64,000 bases of DNA from Caballeronia temeraria (GCF_001544795.2 NZ_FCOI02000009.1:171371-235370); one strand, 5' to 3'. Shown: positions 10,082-20,994, counted from the stretch's first letter. The notes: a model not told the origin generated them from the letters alone. Program-made: numbers and translations.

Positions 10082-10710
10082 TCGGCCTCCGAAGCAAGTG
10101 CGTTCACTGCTGCCGCCGCCATCGCGCTGCCGCCGCGCCGGCCGAGCAGCGCGACGTAGTGCACGCCGCGGCTGTCGGCGGTGAGCATCGCCTTGGATTC
10201 CGCCGCGCCGATGAAACCGACCGGAAACGCGAGAATGAGCGCGGGCTTCGGCGCGCCCGCATCGATCATGTCGAGCAGATGAAAGAGCGCGGTCGGCGCA
10301 TTGCCGATCGCGACGATCGCGCCCTCCAGTTGCGGCCGCCATAGTTCGAGCGCGGCGGCCGAGCGCGTGTTGCCCATCGCGCGGGCGCGCTCGGGAATCG
10401 ACGGATCGCTCAACGTGCAGATCACGCCGTTATCGGCGGGCAGCCGCGCGCGCGTGATGCCTTCGGCGACCATGCGCGCGTCGCAAAGAATCGGCGCGCC
10501 CGCTGCGAGCGCTTTTCTTCCGGCGATGCCCGCGCCTTCGGAGAAGCGCAGATCGTTCACGATATCGACCATGCCGCATGCATGGATCAATCGAACGGCG
10601 AGCTTTTCCAGATCGGCGGGAATGGCGGCGAGGTCGGCTTCGGCGCGGATCGTCGCAAAGGACTGGCGATAAATCTCCGCGCCGTCGCGGATGTAATCAA
10701 GCATCGGCAT
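10078..10710 (-). CDS. cobH: precorrin-8X methylmutase
   Basis: A 210-residue CobH/CbiC protein. It contains the segment [19 protein letters not shown] with the catalytic histidine, [10 protein letters not shown], and the later [13 protein letters not shown] segment that binds the substrate side chains. It moves the methyl group from C11 to C12 to make hydrogenobyrinic acid. It overlaps cobG by 14 bases and cobI by four. Confidence 0.95.
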   Translation of the reverse strand: MPMLDYIRDGAEIYRQSFATIRAEADLAAIPADLEKLAVRLIHACGMVDIVNDLRFSEGAGIAGRKALAAGAPILCDARMVAEGITRARLPADNGVICTLSDPSIPERARAMGNTRSAAALELWRPQLEGAIVAIGNAPTALFHLLDMIDAGAPKPALILAFPVGFIGAAESKAMLTADSRGVHYVALLGRRGGSAMAAAAVNALASEAE

Positions 10711-11968
10711 GGCTCCGGGCGAGCCGTTCGGCTGCCTCTTCGATGGTCAGGTTGCGCGCGACGGCTCGTGCGTCGCGATGCAAGTCGTATTGCCCCGGCG
10801 CGACGGCGTAGAGCGTCACCGGAACGGGATGCGCCGCTGCGCACGAGCGCTCGCAGCCGCTCAAGTGCACCTGTGTCTCGTCGTGCGACGAAGGCAGCAG
10901 CGCGGCGAGACGATGCGCATCGGCTTTGGTATCGGCGCGGCTTTTTGCGCAGCCTTCCGAACCCGCGCACGCGATGAGCCTCGCGAGCGGATCGCGCGCG
11001 TGGGTCGCAAGGCCGAGCGCGCGCAAGTGTTGCAGCACGTCAGGCGCTGCGTGCGCCGGGATGCCCGGTATCAGCACGCTTTGCCACGGTGTCATCGTCA
11101 GGCGGCTCTCGGCGTGTGCTTCGGCGAGATCGGCGAGGGCGTCGAGCGTCGTCGCGTCGAGACGGCCGAGCGGCGTTTGCGCGCCCGCGTACCACGTCGC
11201 GCGATGCGGCTCTTCGTGCGCGCCGAGTCGCAGCGATGCATCGGTGGGTGCGCGTCGCCATGTGTCGACGTTCGCATCGAAACGAAAGGCTTCGACGAAA
11301 CGCGCGATGCCGATGCGCGCCAGCAGATCGCGCATGCGATGCTCGTCAGGCGTGGCCCGCGCGAGAAATTCGCGCAGCATGTCCACGACGAATGTCACCA
11401 GATCATCGCGATCGATCGCGCCGAGCGGACGCTGCCGTATCGTTCCCGCAAGGCCGAATGCGAAGCGCGCGCCGTCGTCGATGGATGAAAGCCACAGGTC
11501 GTGCGGATGATCGAGCATCGCGAGGCGCTCGCCGGCATCGAGCTGCAACGCGAATTTCGGCGATAGCGCGTGCAGCGACGCATCGGCCTGCATCGCATCG
11601 ACGATATCGGCGGCGAGCGCGCGCGTGCCGTCGCTCGCGAGCGGGCTCAGCATCACGTTGCGGATGTCGTCGCCGCCAGCCGTCGACGGGCCGAGGCCCG
11701 CATCCAACGCGATGTCGATGAGCGCGGCGTGGGCATCGTCGCGAATGCCGCGCAGTTGCAGGTTCGCACGATTGGTCACTTCGATCACGCCCGAGCCGCA
11801 ATCACGCGCCGCGCGCGCGACGGCCCGCGCCGCGTGCGCGCTCAGAACGCCGCCCGCGAGGCGCAGGCGCGCGAGCCCGCCGTCGCGCGCGGGCACGATG
11901 CGCATCAGGCCCGGGCACGCGGAAGCGCGTGGAGCGGTCGAAAGCGATGAGCGGTCAGAAGAATTCAA
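10697..11968 (-). CDS. cobG: precorrin-3B synthase CobG (iron-sulfur monooxygenase)
   Basis: This protein of about 423 residues belongs to the nitrite/sulfite-reductase-like CobG family. The N-terminus has SACPGLMRIVPARDGG, and the 4Fe-4S ligands appear as CAGSEGC and, further on, GCERSC. CobG uses oxygen to make precorrin-3B, so it marks the aerobic B12 route. The start is uncertain. A TTG at 11968 sits shortly before the conserved start region, and another TTG at 12037 would lie almost inside the riboswitch. It is the first gene of the leftward operon under the second cobalamin riboswitch. Confidence 0.9.
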   Translation of the reverse strand: MNSSDRSSLSTAPRASACPGLMRIVPARDGGLARLRLAGGVLSAHAARAVARAARDCGSGVIEVTNRANLQLRGIRDDAHAALIDIALDAGLGPSTAGGDDIRNVMLSPLASDGTRALAADIVDAMQADASLHALSPKFALQLDAGERLAMLDHPHDLWLSSIDDGARFAFGLAGTIRQRPLGAIDRDDLVTFVVDMLREFLARATPDEHRMRDLLARIGIARFVEAFRFDANVDTWRRAPTDASLRLGAHEEPHRATWYAGAQTPLGRLDATTLDALADLAEAHAESRLTMTPWQSVLIPGIPAHAAPDVLQHLRALGLATHARDPLARLIACAGSEGCAKSRADTKADAHRLAALLPSSHDETQVHLSGCERSCAAAHPVPVTLYAVAPGQYDLHRDARAVARNLTIEEAAERLARSHADA

Positions 11969-12039
11969 ATGCGTGACCCGTTGGTCTTCGCGCGTGATGA
12001 GCGAACCGGTACACCCCGCCCGGTCGGCGTCGCGCAAAT

Positions 12040-12215
12040 GCGGTGAGTCGGCAGGTCTCTTGGCTGGCAGGTCGACATCCGCGCCGGCCTTCCCGGTAAA
12101 AACCAGTGGCAGTGGAGCGCGGACTCGCTGCGTACAATTGCGGGGGCAGCCACAGTTTTGCTGTGTTCCCTTTTAAGCCCTCGGTCTAACGACTCCGGGC
12201 GCCGACGGACCTGTA
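12040..12215 (-). promoter_or_regulatory. cobalamin riboswitch upstream of cobG
   Basis: Read leftward, the leader shows TTAAAAGGGAACACAG near 12175, the core GCTGCCCCCGCAATTGTACG near 12150, and the B12 box AGCCAAGAGACCTGCC at about 12051-12067. This is a canonical cobalamin aptamer and is closer to consensus than the one before cobW. It should repress the cobG-cobH-cobI-cobJ operon when adenosylcobalamin is plentiful. Confidence 0.93.
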
Positions 12216-12297
12216 TTATGCCCGCTTTTCTCGACCCTCCGAACGCTTCCGGCAAGCATCCGGCAGCGCAATCGGAATCGCAAACAGGAGGCCGCGC

Positions 12298-13509
12298 ATG
12301 TCGAACTGGCTGACCGTGGTGGGAATCGGCGAAGACGGCTGGCACGGGCTTTCCCGCGCCGCGCGCCGCGTGCTGCTCGAAGCCCAGTCGATTCACGGCG
12401 GCGAGCGCCATCTCGCGCTGCTGCCCGTACGCATCGCCGCGCGGCGCACGCCGTGGCCGAAACCTTTTTCGCTCGATGCCGTGCTCGCCGAACGCGGCGA
12501 CGGCAAGACGCGCATCTGCGTGCTCGCGAGCGGCGATCCGATGTGCTTCGGTGTCGGCGCGACGCTCGCGCGCGAAGTCGCCAACGGCGAAATGCGCGTC
12601 ATTCCAGCGCCGTCGTCGCTGTCGCTCGCGGCGTCGCGATTGCGTTGGGCGTTGCAGGACGCGGTGTGCGTGTCGCTCGTCGGCCGGCCGGCCTCGTCGC
12701 TGCTCGCGAGCCTGCATCGGGGCGTGCGCCTGCTCGTGCTGAGCGCCGACGGCACGACGCCCGCCGCCGTCGCCACGCTTCTCACCGCGCATGGCTTCGG
12801 CGCGAGCCGCATGACCGTGTTCGAGCATCTCGACGGACCTAACGAGCGGCGCGTCGACGAGCGTGCCGATGACTGGCGCGAGCCCGTCGTCGCGGCGCTC
12901 AATCTCGTCGCGATCGAATGCCGCACGCACGCGGGCCACGCCGGGCCGCCGCTCACGCCGGGTCTCGCCGACGACGCCTATCGCCACGACGGCCAGCTCA
13001 CGAAGCGCGACGTGCGCGCCGTCACGCTCGCGCGCCTCGCGCCGCAGCCGGGCGAACTGCTGTGGGATGTGGGCGCGGGCTGCGGCTCGATCGGCATCGA
13101 ATGGATGCGCGCGCATGGCGCGTGCCGCGCGATCGCGATCGAGGCGAACGAGAGCCGCCAGCGTCTCATCGAATACAACCGCGATGCGCTCGGCGTGCCC
13201 GCGCTGCAACTCGTCCGAGGCGAAGCGCCCGCCGCGCTCGACGGCCTGCCCGCGCCGGATGCCGTGTTCATCGGCGGGGGATTGACCGTGCCGGGCGTGC
13301 TCGATGCGTGCTGGGCGCGTCTGCGTCAGGGCGGACGGCTCGTCGCGAATGCGGTGACGCTGCAAAGCGAGGCGGCGCTCGTCGAATGGCGCGCGCGGCA
13401 TGGCGGCGAGCTGACGCGCATCGGCGTGGCGCACGCGGAGCCGCTCGGCAGCTTCGATACGTGGCGCCAGGCGCTGCCGATCACGCTCCTGCACGCGAGC
13501 AAGGCGTGA
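12298..13509 (+). CDS. cobL: precorrin-6Y C5,15-methyltransferase (decarboxylating)
   Basis: A 403-residue CbiE-CbiT fusion. The N-terminal half is a tetrapyrrole methylase ([24 protein letters not shown]). The C-terminal half, from about residue 210, is a class I SAM methyltransferase with [13 protein letters not shown] and AVFIGGG. It methylates C5 and C15 and removes the C12 acetate carboxyl. A strong aggaggc site precedes the ATG. It heads the rightward cobL-cbiD-cobK-cobM operon, which is divergent from cobG. No aptamer was seen on its own side. Confidence 0.95.
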   Translation: MSNWLTVVGIGEDGWHGLSRAARRVLLEAQSIHGGERHLALLPVRIAARRTPWPKPFSLDAVLAERGDGKTRICVLASGDPMCFGVGATLAREVANGEMRVIPAPSSLSLAASRLRWALQDAVCVSLVGRPASSLLASLHRGVRLLVLSADGTTPAAVATLLTAHGFGASRMTVFEHLDGPNERRVDERADDWREPVVAALNLVAIECRTHAGHAGPPLTPGLADDAYRHDGQLTKRDVRAVTLARLAPQPGELLWDVGAGCGSIGIEWMRAHGACRAIAIEANESRQRLIEYNRDALGVPALQLVRGEAPAALDGLPAPDAVFIGGGLTVPGVLDACWARLRQGGRLVANAVTLQSEAALVEWRARHGGELTRIGVAHAEPLGSFDTWRQALPITLLHASKA

Positions 13510-13515
13510 TGCGTC

Positions 13516-14613
13516 ATGCGTGAAGAAACGCCGGAAAAAGCCGCGCCGCTGCGCAGCGGCTACACGACCGGAAGCTGCGCGACCGTGACGAGTCTCGCGG
13601 CCGCGCGCCTCTTGCTGCTCGGCGAGACGAGCGAGCGCGCGGAGATCGTCCTGCCGAAAGGCCAGCGCGTGACGATGACGCTCTCGTTCTGCCGCCGTTT
13701 GCCCGATGACTTCGCCGCAGCCGAAGCCGGTGTCATCAAGGACGCGGGCGACGATCCCGACGTCACGCACGGCGCGCTCGTGTTCGCGCGTGTGCGTCTG
13801 TCGGACGAACCCGGCGTGCGGTTTCACGCGGACGCGGGCGTCGGCACGGTGACGCGCGCGGGGCTCGCGCTCGCCATCGGCGAACCGGCGATCAATCCGG
13901 TGCCGCGCACGATGATGACCGGGCATCTGGAATCGCTTGCTGAAAGCGTCGGCTATCGCGGCGGCTTCGAGGTGAGCATCGGCGTGGAAAACGGCGAGGC
14001 GCTCGCGCTTAAGACGATGAACCCGCGCCTCGGCATCGTCGGCGGTTTGTCGATCCTCGGCACGACCGGCATCGTCAGACCATTTTCGTGCTCGGCGTAT
14101 ATCGCGTCGATTCATCAGGGCATCGATGTGGCGCGGGCAAATGGATACCGGCATATCGCCGCGTGCACCGGCAATCAGAGTGAGGACGCGATGCGCGCGC
14201 GATACGGCCTGCCCGACATCGCGTTGATCGAAATGGGCGATTTCGCGGGCGCGGTGTTGAAGCACTTGCGCCGCGCGAGCGTCGACAAGCTGAGTCTGTG
14301 CGGCGGTTTCGGCAAGCTCTCGAAGCTGGCGGCGGGGCACATGGATCTGCATAGCCGCAATTCGAGCATCGATCTGCCGATGCTCGCCGTCTGGGCCGCC
14401 GATGCGGGCGCGAGCGTTTCGCTCCAGGCGTCGATCCGCGCGGCGAACACCAGCCAGGAAGCGCTCAAGCTCGCGCACGCCGAAGGCATCGCACTCGGCG
14501 ATGTCGTCTGCCGGCGCGCGCGCGATGTCGCGCTCGACGTGCTGCCGCCGGGCATCGAGGTCGAGACCTTCGCGATCGACCGGCAGGGCAATATCGTCGG
14601 GAGCGCGGCATGA
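13516..14613 (+). CDS. cbiD: cobalt-precorrin-5B C1-methyltransferase CbiD
   Basis: A 365-residue CbiD-family protein with the N-terminal [19 protein letters not shown] signature and the later [17 protein letters not shown] and [19 protein letters not shown] segments. CbiD methylates C1. It is normally counted with the anaerobic route; here it takes the place that CobF holds in the classical aerobic route. It starts six bases after cobL and overlaps cobK by four bases. Confidence 0.95.
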   Translation: MREETPEKAAPLRSGYTTGSCATVTSLAAARLLLLGETSERAEIVLPKGQRVTMTLSFCRRLPDDFAAAEAGVIKDAGDDPDVTHGALVFARVRLSDEPGVRFHADAGVGTVTRAGLALAIGEPAINPVPRTMMTGHLESLAESVGYRGGFEVSIGVENGEALALKTMNPRLGIVGGLSILGTTGIVRPFSCSAYIASIHQGIDVARANGYRHIAACTGNQSEDAMRARYGLPDIALIEMGDFAGAVLKHLRRASVDKLSLCGGFGKLSKLAAGHMDLHSRNSSIDLPMLAVWAADAGASVSLQASIRAANTSQEALKLAHAEGIALGDVVCRRARDVALDVLPPGIEVETFAIDRQGNIVGSAA

Positions 14614-15341
14614 CGCGCGTGCTTCTGCTCGGCGGCACCGGCGACGCGCTCGCGATCGCGCGCGCGCTTCCCGCCGCGCATGTCTACAGTCTCGCGGGCC
14701 TCGGGCGCGTGCCGGGCGATCTGGCGTGCGCGGTGCGCGTCGGCGGTTTCGGCGGCATCGACGGGCTCGTGCGGTATCTGTGCGATGAGCACATCGCGCT
14801 CGTCGTCGATGCGACGCATCCGTACGCCGCGCAAATGAGCCGCCACGCGTCCGACGCCTGCGCGCGCGCCGACGTGCCGCTCTGGGCGGTGCGCCGTCCG
14901 GCGTGGCAGCCGCAAGCGGGCGACGACTGGCGCGAGGCTTTGGACTGGCGCGACATCGTCGAACGGATCGCGCCGTTCGAGCGGCCGCTTTTCACGCTCG
15001 GGCGCGAGGCGCTCGCGCATCTGCACGAGATTCCCGCGTCGCAGCACTGGACCATTCGCTGTCTCGACGCGCATCCGGGCAACGAGCGCGCGAGCATCAT
15101 CGATGCGCGCGGCCCGTTCGATCTCGACGGCGAGCGCGCCTTGTTCGATGCGGCACGCATCGATGTCGTCGTCAGCAAGAACAGCGGCGGGCGGGCGACC
15201 GAGGCGAAACTCGCCGTGGCGCGCGAGCGTGGCTTGCCGGTCGTGATGCTGACGCGGCCCGCGCTGCCCGACGCCGCCCGGACTTTCGACGATGCCGCCA
15301 GCGCCCGCGACGCGCTCCAACACTGGCTCAACAGACCATGA
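14610..15341 (+). CDS. cobK: precorrin-6A reductase
   Basis: A 243-residue CobK/CbiJ protein with the N-terminal nucleotide-binding [13 protein letters not shown], the conserved [13 protein letters not shown], and VVSKNSGG near the end. It reduces precorrin-6A with NADPH. ATGA overlaps link it to cbiD upstream and cobM downstream. Confidence 0.94.
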   Translation: MTRVLLLGGTGDALAIARALPAAHVYSLAGLGRVPGDLACAVRVGGFGGIDGLVRYLCDEHIALVVDATHPYAAQMSRHASDACARADVPLWAVRRPAWQPQAGDDWREALDWRDIVERIAPFERPLFTLGREALAHLHEIPASQHWTIRCLDAHPGNERASIIDARGPFDLDGERALFDAARIDVVVSKNSGGRATEAKLAVARERGLPVVMLTRPALPDAARTFDDAASARDALQHWLNRP

Positions 15342-16063
15342 CCGTTTACTTCATCGGCGCCGGACCGGGCGATCCCGAACTCATCACCGTCAAGGGGCAG
15401 CGGCTTATCCGCACGTGTCCCGTGATTCTTTACGCCGGCTCGCTGGTGCCGGCGCAAGTGCTCGACGGTCATCGGGCGCTGACATGCATCGACACGGCCG
15501 AACTCGATCTCGATGCGATCGTCGCGCTTCTGCGCGAGGCGCACGCGAACGGCCACGACGTGGCGCGGGTGCATTCGGGCGATCCGTCGCTGTATGGCGC
15601 GATCGGCGAGCAGATGCGCAGGCTCGACACCCTCGCGATTCCCTACGAAGTGGTGCCGGGCGTGACGGCGACGGCGGCATCGGCGGCGGCGCTGAAGCGC
15701 GAACTGACGCTGCCCGGCATCTCGCAGACCGTGATCCTCACGCGCTATGCCACGAAAACATCGATGCCCGAAGGCGAAAGCCTCGCGGATCTCGCGTGCC
15801 ATCGGGCGACGCTCGCCATCCATCTTGGCGTGCGGCATATCGAGCGCATCGTCGCCGATCTCGTGCCGCATTACGGCGCGGATTGTCCCGTCGCGGTCGT
15901 GTTTCGCGCGAGCTGGCCGGACGAGACGCGCGTCGAGGGCACGCTCGCGGACATCGCATCGAAAGTCCGCGCGGCGGGCATGGAGCGCACGGCGATGATC
16001 CTCGTCGGACGCGTGCTCACCGCCGACGGCTTCGCGGACTCCACGCTCTATGCGAAGGACTGA
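15338..16063 (+). CDS. cobM: precorrin-4 C11-methyltransferase
   Basis: A 241-residue tetrapyrrole methylase with [18 protein letters not shown] at the start, ARVHSGDPSLYGAIGEQ in the middle and VVPGVTATAASAA. CobM methylates C11 to give precorrin-5. The ATG overlaps the cobK stop. Longer frames in this stretch are out-of-phase shadows. Confidence 0.95.
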   Translation: MTVYFIGAGPGDPELITVKGQRLIRTCPVILYAGSLVPAQVLDGHRALTCIDTAELDLDAIVALLREAHANGHDVARVHSGDPSLYGAIGEQMRRLDTLAIPYEVVPGVTATAASAAALKRELTLPGISQTVILTRYATKTSMPEGESLADLACHRATLAIHLGVRHIERIVADLVPHYGADCPVAVVFRASWPDETRVEGTLADIASKVRAAGMERTAMILVGRVLTADGFADSTLYAKD

Positions 16064-16070
16064 TCACGCG

Positions 16071-16475
16071 ATGCGCGAGCTCGACGCCGTGTTCGATGCG
16101 CTCGCGAAATCGGCCTTCCGGCGCCGCTTCGCGCTCGGCGTGCGGGAAGGGAAATATCTGCGGGAGAAGGGCGTCGATACGGTCGTCGCGCAGGCGCACG
16201 AGCTGATCGGCAAGCGGCTCGCGCCGCAGGCGCCCTTTAACGACGGCAAGCAGACGCCGTTTCGCGGGCATCCGGTGTTCATCGCGCAGCACGCGACCGC
16301 GACATGCTGCCGCACGTGTCTTGCGAAATGGCACGGCATCGCGGCGGGCAAGGCGCTCGACGAGGCTGAGCGGCAACATGTCGTCGATGCGATCGAACGC
16401 TGGCTGCGCGCGCAGCCGCTGCCGGCCGCGAAACCGGACGCGCCCGATCATCCGCAGGGCGAATTGCCGTTCTGA
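16071..16475 (+). CDS. DUF4186 family protein
   Basis: A 134-residue protein with the DUF4186 core APFNDGKQTPFRGHPVFIAQ, then HATATCCRTCLAKWHGI. The Cys-Cys-x-x-Cys and His residues suggest metal binding. The function is unknown. It begins eight bases after cobM and probably shares its transcript. An in-frame ATG at 16050 would overlap cobM by 14 bases and is a less likely start. Confidence 0.85.
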   Translation: MRELDAVFDALAKSAFRRRFALGVREGKYLREKGVDTVVAQAHELIGKRLAPQAPFNDGKQTPFRGHPVFIAQHATATCCRTCLAKWHGIAAGKALDEAERQHVVDAIERWLRAQPLPAAKPDAPDHPQGELPF

Positions 16476-16490
16476 ATCGGGGTCGGCCCG

Positions 16491-17231
16491 CTATCCCCGC
16501 GCGCGCGCCTTCGCCCGCCGCGCCAGCATGTTCAACCCTTCGACGAGCGCCGAGAACGCCATCGCCGCATAGATATAGCCCTTCGGCACGTGCGTTCCGA
16601 AGCCTTCGGCAATCAGCGTCATGCCGATCACGAGCAGAAAGCCGAGCGCGAGCATCACGATCGTCGGATTGCGTTCGATGAATCGCGACAACGGCCCGGC
16701 GGCGAACAGCATCACGGTCACGGCGGCGATCACCGCGACGAACATGATCGGAATGTGCTCGGTCATGCCGACCGCCGTCACGATGCTGTCGATGGAAAAC
16801 ACGAGATCCAGCAGCAGGATCTGGCCGATCGCCGACATCGGCGTCAGACGCTTGCCCGATTCCCCTCCGGCGTGCTCTTCGGCGTCGTGCGTGACGTGAT
16901 GGCGGATTTCCGTCGTCGCCTTCCAGACGAGAAACACGCCGCCCGCGATGAGAATCAGGTCGCGCCAGGAAAAGCCGTGTCCGAACGCTTCGAAGATCGG
17001 CGTCGTGAGCCGGACGATCAACGCGACCGTGCCGAGCAGGCCGAGCCGCATCACGAGCGCGAGCGCAATGCCGATGCGCTGCGTGCGTTCCCGGTGCGCC
17101 GCGGGCAGCTTGTTCGTCAGGATGGAAATGAAGATGAGGTTGTCGATGCCGAGCACGACTTCCATGACGACGAGCGTCGCGAGGGCGGCCCAGGCGGCGG
17201 GATCGGCGAGAAGAGCAACAAGATAGTCCAT
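16491..17231 (-). CDS. TerC-family integral membrane protein
   Basis: A 246-residue polytopic protein with about seven hydrophobic segments. It carries the TerC signatures [15 protein letters not shown] near residue 24 and [17 protein letters not shown] near 140, each with an acidic residue inside a membrane helix. TerC/YgdQ proteins are linked to tellurite resistance and manganese or metal export. It converges on the DUF4186 gene. The ATG at 17231 places the first helix at the N-terminus; a longer upstream frame is not needed. Confidence 0.9.
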   Translation of the reverse strand: MDYLVALLADPAAWAALATLVVMEVVLGIDNLIFISILTNKLPAAHRERTQRIGIALALVMRLGLLGTVALIVRLTTPIFEAFGHGFSWRDLILIAGGVFLVWKATTEIRHHVTHDAEEHAGGESGKRLTPMSAIGQILLLDLVFSIDSIVTAVGMTEHIPIMFVAVIAAVTVMLFAAGPLSRFIERNPTIVMLALGFLLVIGMTLIAEGFGTHVPKGYIYAAMAFSALVEGLNMLARRAKARARG

Positions 17232-17531
17232 GGTCCGGGATTCGTTCGACAGGTGAGGGCGAGATATTAGCCGGTTCGGCGTCAAAAATGAAATGAACTT
17301 GAAAGCTTGTGTGTGATCGAAATGCTGCCTGAGTGAAGCGGCGGCGAGCGCCAGTCAGATTGATGGCAAGTTTTTGCTTGTTGCCCACAAATACCGGATT
17401 TGAAACGCATATTTGCGTCTGTTCCGATGATGCATCGCCGCATTTACGGGTAAACTCCTATGCTTTCGTGCCGCGCGTCCGCGGCCGCCCGTCCAACCTC
17501 CTGTTGCCGCAGGACATCGAGCTAGAGTCGC

Positions 17532-18686
17532 ATGCAGGGAAAATCGAAACGTCTTGTCGAGCTGGACTTCTTTCGGGGACTGGTGCTGCTGATCATCGTC
17601 GTCGATCATATCGGCGGCAGCATGGTGTCGCGCTTCACGCTTCATTCGTTCGCGCTGAACGACGCCGCCGAAGTCTTCGTGTTCCTCGGCGGTTTCGCCA
17701 CCGCGACGGCCTACGTGTCGCTCGCCGAGCGCCGCTCCGAGAGCGCGGCGCGCGTGCGCTTTCTCAAGCGCGCGTTCGAGCTGTATCGCGCGTTCCTCGT
17801 CACGGCGGCGCTGATGCTCGTCGCGTCCTTCCTGCTGCGGCCCTTTTTCGGGCACGCGCCGAATCTCGCGCTGCACGACCTCGACAGCCTGATGTCGCAG
17901 CCGGTGTCGTCGATTGCGCAGATTCTCACATTCGAGCGTCAGCCGTATCTTGCCGCCGTCCTGCCGATGTACGCGCTCTTCGCGCTCGCGGTGCCGCTCA
18001 TGCTGCCGCTCGCGCGCAGCAAGCCTTGGCTGCTGCTGGCCTTCAGCCTCGCGTTGTGGGCGTGCGCGGCGCAGATCGGCGAATACATGCCGTCCGTCGA
18101 CGACAATCTCTGGGACTTCAATCCCGCCGCCTGGCAGTTGATGTTCGTGCTCGGCGTGCTGGCGCGCTGCCAGCCGATTTACCAGCGCGTGAGCGCGAAC
18201 CGCTTCGGCTGGATCGTGAGCGCGGGCGCCGTCGCGCTGGTTGCGGGCATGGCCTATTACAAGCTGCTCGTGCTGCCGCCCGTGCTGGATAGCGCGTTCA
18301 AGCGCGATCTCGCCGGTCCGCGCGTCGTGAATTTTCTCGCTATCGCGTGGATCGCGGCGAATCTCGCGCGCTACGGCGTCGTGAAGGCGCTGGCGCAGCG
18401 CCTGCCGTGGGTCGGCGCACTGGGGCGCGACGGCATGGTGTCGTTCGTCGCGGGCGCCGTGATTTCGCTCGTCGTCGATTCGATTCTCTTCACCCTCACC
18501 GACGGCCTCATCAACGTGCCGGCCGGACTCGCGGCGGACGCCATCGCGATCGGCGCGCTGCTCGCCGTGCCGCAGGTGCATCAGCGGATCACGAACTGGC
18601 TCGGCACGCGCCAGCCGGCGCCGGTTGCCGCCGCAGCGCCCGTGCCCGTCGCGGCTGCGGACAATCGGACGCGCGGCGTGCGCTGA
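17532..18686 (+). CDS. opgC: OpgC-domain membrane acyltransferase
   Basis: A 384-residue protein with about ten membrane segments and the OpgC start RLVELDFFRGLVLLIIVVDHIGG, followed by the FVFLGGFATATAYV region. OpgC proteins succinylate osmoregulated periplasmic glucans. The C-terminal 35 residues are Ala/Pro/Val-rich and probably cytoplasmic. The 300-base space upstream of the ATG probably holds the promoters of this gene and of the divergent TerC gene; I saw no other gene in it. Confidence 0.88.
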   Translation: MQGKSKRLVELDFFRGLVLLIIVVDHIGGSMVSRFTLHSFALNDAAEVFVFLGGFATATAYVSLAERRSESAARVRFLKRAFELYRAFLVTAALMLVASFLLRPFFGHAPNLALHDLDSLMSQPVSSIAQILTFERQPYLAAVLPMYALFALAVPLMLPLARSKPWLLLAFSLALWACAAQIGEYMPSVDDNLWDFNPAAWQLMFVLGVLARCQPIYQRVSANRFGWIVSAGAVALVAGMAYYKLLVLPPVLDSAFKRDLAGPRVVNFLAIAWIAANLARYGVVKALAQRLPWVGALGRDGMVSFVAGAVISLVVDSILFTLTDGLINVPAGLAADAIAIGALLAVPQVHQRITNWLGTRQPAPVAAAAPVPVAAADNRTRGVR

Positions 18687-18848
18687 GGCCGGTCGAAGCG
18701 GGCAGTTCGCTGTCCGCTTTTATTTTGCTTCCATGACGCAACTAACGGTCTGGATTTGTCGCCACCTTTGACCAAAATCGGGGTCAGTGAGACTCTGAGG
18801 CACGCGCCTTGCATCTAGGGGTCATCACGACAATAAACCGGACCTGCC

Positions 18849-19022
18849 ATGCTCAAGCTTGCCATTCTCTTCGCGATCATTTCCGTCGTCGCCGGTTTTT
18901 TCGGCTTTACGCGCGTGTCATCCGGCGCGGCGGGTATTGCCAAGATCTGCTTCTTTATCTTCCTGATCCTGTTCGTCGTGTTCCTGGTCATCGCGATCAG
19001 CGCGGGCTCGCTCGTCCTGTAG
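18849..19022 (+). CDS. DUF1328 (YtjA-like) small membrane protein
   Basis: A 57-residue peptide with two hydrophobic stretches: MLKLAILFAIISVVAGFFGF, then an FIFLILFVVFLVIA helix. It keeps the family pattern of a glycine/phenylalanine turn followed by SSGAAGIAKI. Members are small inner-membrane proteins of unknown role, sometimes stress-induced. It lies alone between opgC and the sigma-54 regulator. Confidence 0.85.
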   Translation: MLKLAILFAIISVVAGFFGFTRVSSGAAGIAKICFFIFLILFVVFLVIAISAGSLVL

Positions 19023-19137
19023 CGCCGGAAGTCGCCGCGCACACCGCGTGATTCCTCGAATCGACCCGCGTGCCGCGACGGTGTTACATTGCCCCGAGGA
19101 GACATTCACGCGACAGTGAATCGAAAAGGAGGAGGCG

Positions 19138-20994
19138 ATGCAGCATGCCATCGGCGCGGCCTTGCAGCCTGCGCAACACGACGTCATCCGTCATTCGCAC
19201 GAGCGCTCGGCCACGTTCGGCCTGGTCGAGTCGATGCGTCCGGATTACGCCGTGCTGTCGGGCGCGGAACTCTCGGTCAGGCTCGATGAAAGCCGCGCGC
19301 TCTTCGCGCATGCGCTGCCGGTGATGGAAACGCTGTACGCGCAGATCGCCAACACGCACAGCATGATCGCGCTGACCGACGCGAGCGGCCTGATTCTGCA
19401 TTCCCTCGGCGACGACGATTTTCTCGCCCGCGCAGAAAAAGTCGCGCTGCGGGCGGGCGCGCTGTGGAGCGAGGAGCATCAGGGCACCAATGCGATCGGC
19501 ACGACCATCGCCGAGCGCACCGCCGTCACTGTCCACGGCGACCAGCACTATTTGCGCGCGAATCACTTTCTGACCTGCTCCAGCGTGCCGATTCTCGATC
19601 CGCACGGCAATCTCTCCGGCGTGCTCGATGTCACCGGCGATCGCCGCGGCTATCACCAGCACACGATGGCGCTCGTGAAAATGTCTGCGCAGATGATCGA
19701 GAACCGCCTGATCGCGAGCGGTTTCGCCGATGGCCTGCGCATTCGCTTCCACAGCCGGCCCGAGTTCATCGGCACGTTGATGGAAGGCATCGCCGTCTTC
19801 GATCTCGACGGGCGGCTGCTCTGCGCAAACCGCAGCGCGCAGTTCCAGCTCGGCCTCGAACTCGGCGCGTTGCGTTCGCAGTCGCTCGATGCGCTGTTCG
19901 GCGAACGCGCCGATGCCCTCATCGCGTGCGCGGGCGAAGCGCCTTTGCGGCTCGAACTGCATAGCGGCGTCGCAGTGTTCGCGAGCGTGGATTTTCATGC
20001 GCGTGCGGCGTCGAATGTTGCGATTGCGACGAGCGCGGTCGCCGTGCGCGAGCAGGCAGGTTCGAGCCTCGCCGAACTCTGCACCGGCGATCCGCAGATC
20101 AACGACATCGTCGCGCGGGTGCGCAAGGTCGTCGGCAAGAACATCGCAATTCTGATCGGCGGCGAGACGGGCGCGGGCAAGGAAATGCTCGCGCGCGCCA
20201 TTCATGCCGATTCGCCGCGCCGCGCGGGGCCGTTCGTCGCGGTGAACTGCGCGTCGCTGCCGGAGACGCTGATCGAATCCGAGCTCTTCGGCTATGCGCA
20301 GGGCGCCTTCACGGGCGCGGCGAAGCGCGGCGCGATCGGCAAGATCGTGCAGGCGAGCGGCGGCACGCTTTTTCTCGACGAAATCGGCGACATGCCGCTC
20401 GCGATGCAAAGCCGCCTGCTGCGCGTGCTGCAGGAGCGCGTCGTCGAGCCGCTCGGCGCTGCGCGCGCGGTGCCGGTGGATTTCATGCTCGTCTGCGCGA
20501 GCAACCGGAAGCTGCGCGAATGCGTTGCGCAGGGCGGATTCCGCGAGGATCTGTACTACCGCATCAACGGGCTTTCGGTGACGCTGCCGCCGCTCGCCGG
20601 ACGCACGGATCTGCATGCGGTCGTCGACAAAATTCTGCGCCGCGAGTGCTTCGCGGGCCGCGCCGTCAGCATCGACGACGAAGTGTTCGCGCTCTTCGCG
20701 CGCCATCCGTGGCCGGGCAATCTGCGGCAGTTGAGCAATGTCCTGGGCACGGCATCCGCGATGCTCGACGATCACGAGACGCAGATTCGCGTCGAGCATC
20801 TTCCGCACGATTTTCTCGATGAGCTCGGCGAGCGCGTTCAACTCGATGACGCGCCCGCGAGCGGCGCACGTCTCGTCGATATCGAAGCGAGCGCGGTGGC
20901 GGCGGCGCTCAAGGCGCACGACGGCAATGTGTCGGCGACGGCGCGCGCGCTCGGCATATCGCGCACGACGCTGTATCGCAAGTTGCGCGTCTAG
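19138..20994 (+). CDS. sigma-54-dependent transcriptional activator, AcoR-like
   Basis: A 618-residue activator. An N-terminal GAF-like region of the AcoR type ([13 protein letters not shown]) is followed by a PAS-like segment at about 200-290. A sigma-54 AAA+ domain follows, with Walker [10 protein letters not shown], the [13 protein letters not shown] loop, [12 protein letters not shown], and an arginine finger region. A Fis-type helix-turn-helix ([20 protein letters not shown]) ends the protein. The convergent eutC stop overlaps it by four bases. It may control the eut genes, but I found no convincing -24/-12 site upstream of eutB. Confidence 0.93.
   Translation: MQHAIGAALQPAQHDVIRHSHERSATFGLVESMRPDYAVLSGAELSVRLDESRALFAHALPVMETLYAQIANTHSMIALTDASGLILHSLGDDDFLARAEKVALRAGALWSEEHQGTNAIGTTIAERTAVTVHGDQHYLRANHFLTCSSVPILDPHGNLSGVLDVTGDRRGYHQHTMALVKMSAQMIENRLIASGFADGLRIRFHSRPEFIGTLMEGIAVFDLDGRLLCANRSAQFQLGLELGALRSQSLDALFGERADALIACAGEAPLRLELHSGVAVFASVDFHARAASNVAIATSAVAVREQAGSSLAELCTGDPQINDIVARVRKVVGKNIAILIGGETGAGKEMLARAIHADSPRRAGPFVAVNCASLPETLIESELFGYAQGAFTGAAKRGAIGKIVQASGGTLFLDEIGDMPLAMQSRLLRVLQERVVEPLGAARAVPVDFMLVCASNRKLRECVAQGGFREDLYYRINGLSVTLPPLAGRTDLHAVVDKILRRECFAGRAVSIDDEVFALFARHPWPGNLRQLSNVLGTASAMLDDHETQIRVEHLPHDFLDELGERVQLDDAPASGARLVDIEASAVAAALKAHDGNVSATARALGISRTTLYRKLRV

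Noticed and set aside
11965..14478. 837-codon leftward open frame antisense to cobL and cbiD
   Set aside because: Arginine/histidine-rich translation without any domain; it mirrors the codon bias of the real rightward genes. Long antisense frames are expected in high-GC DNA.
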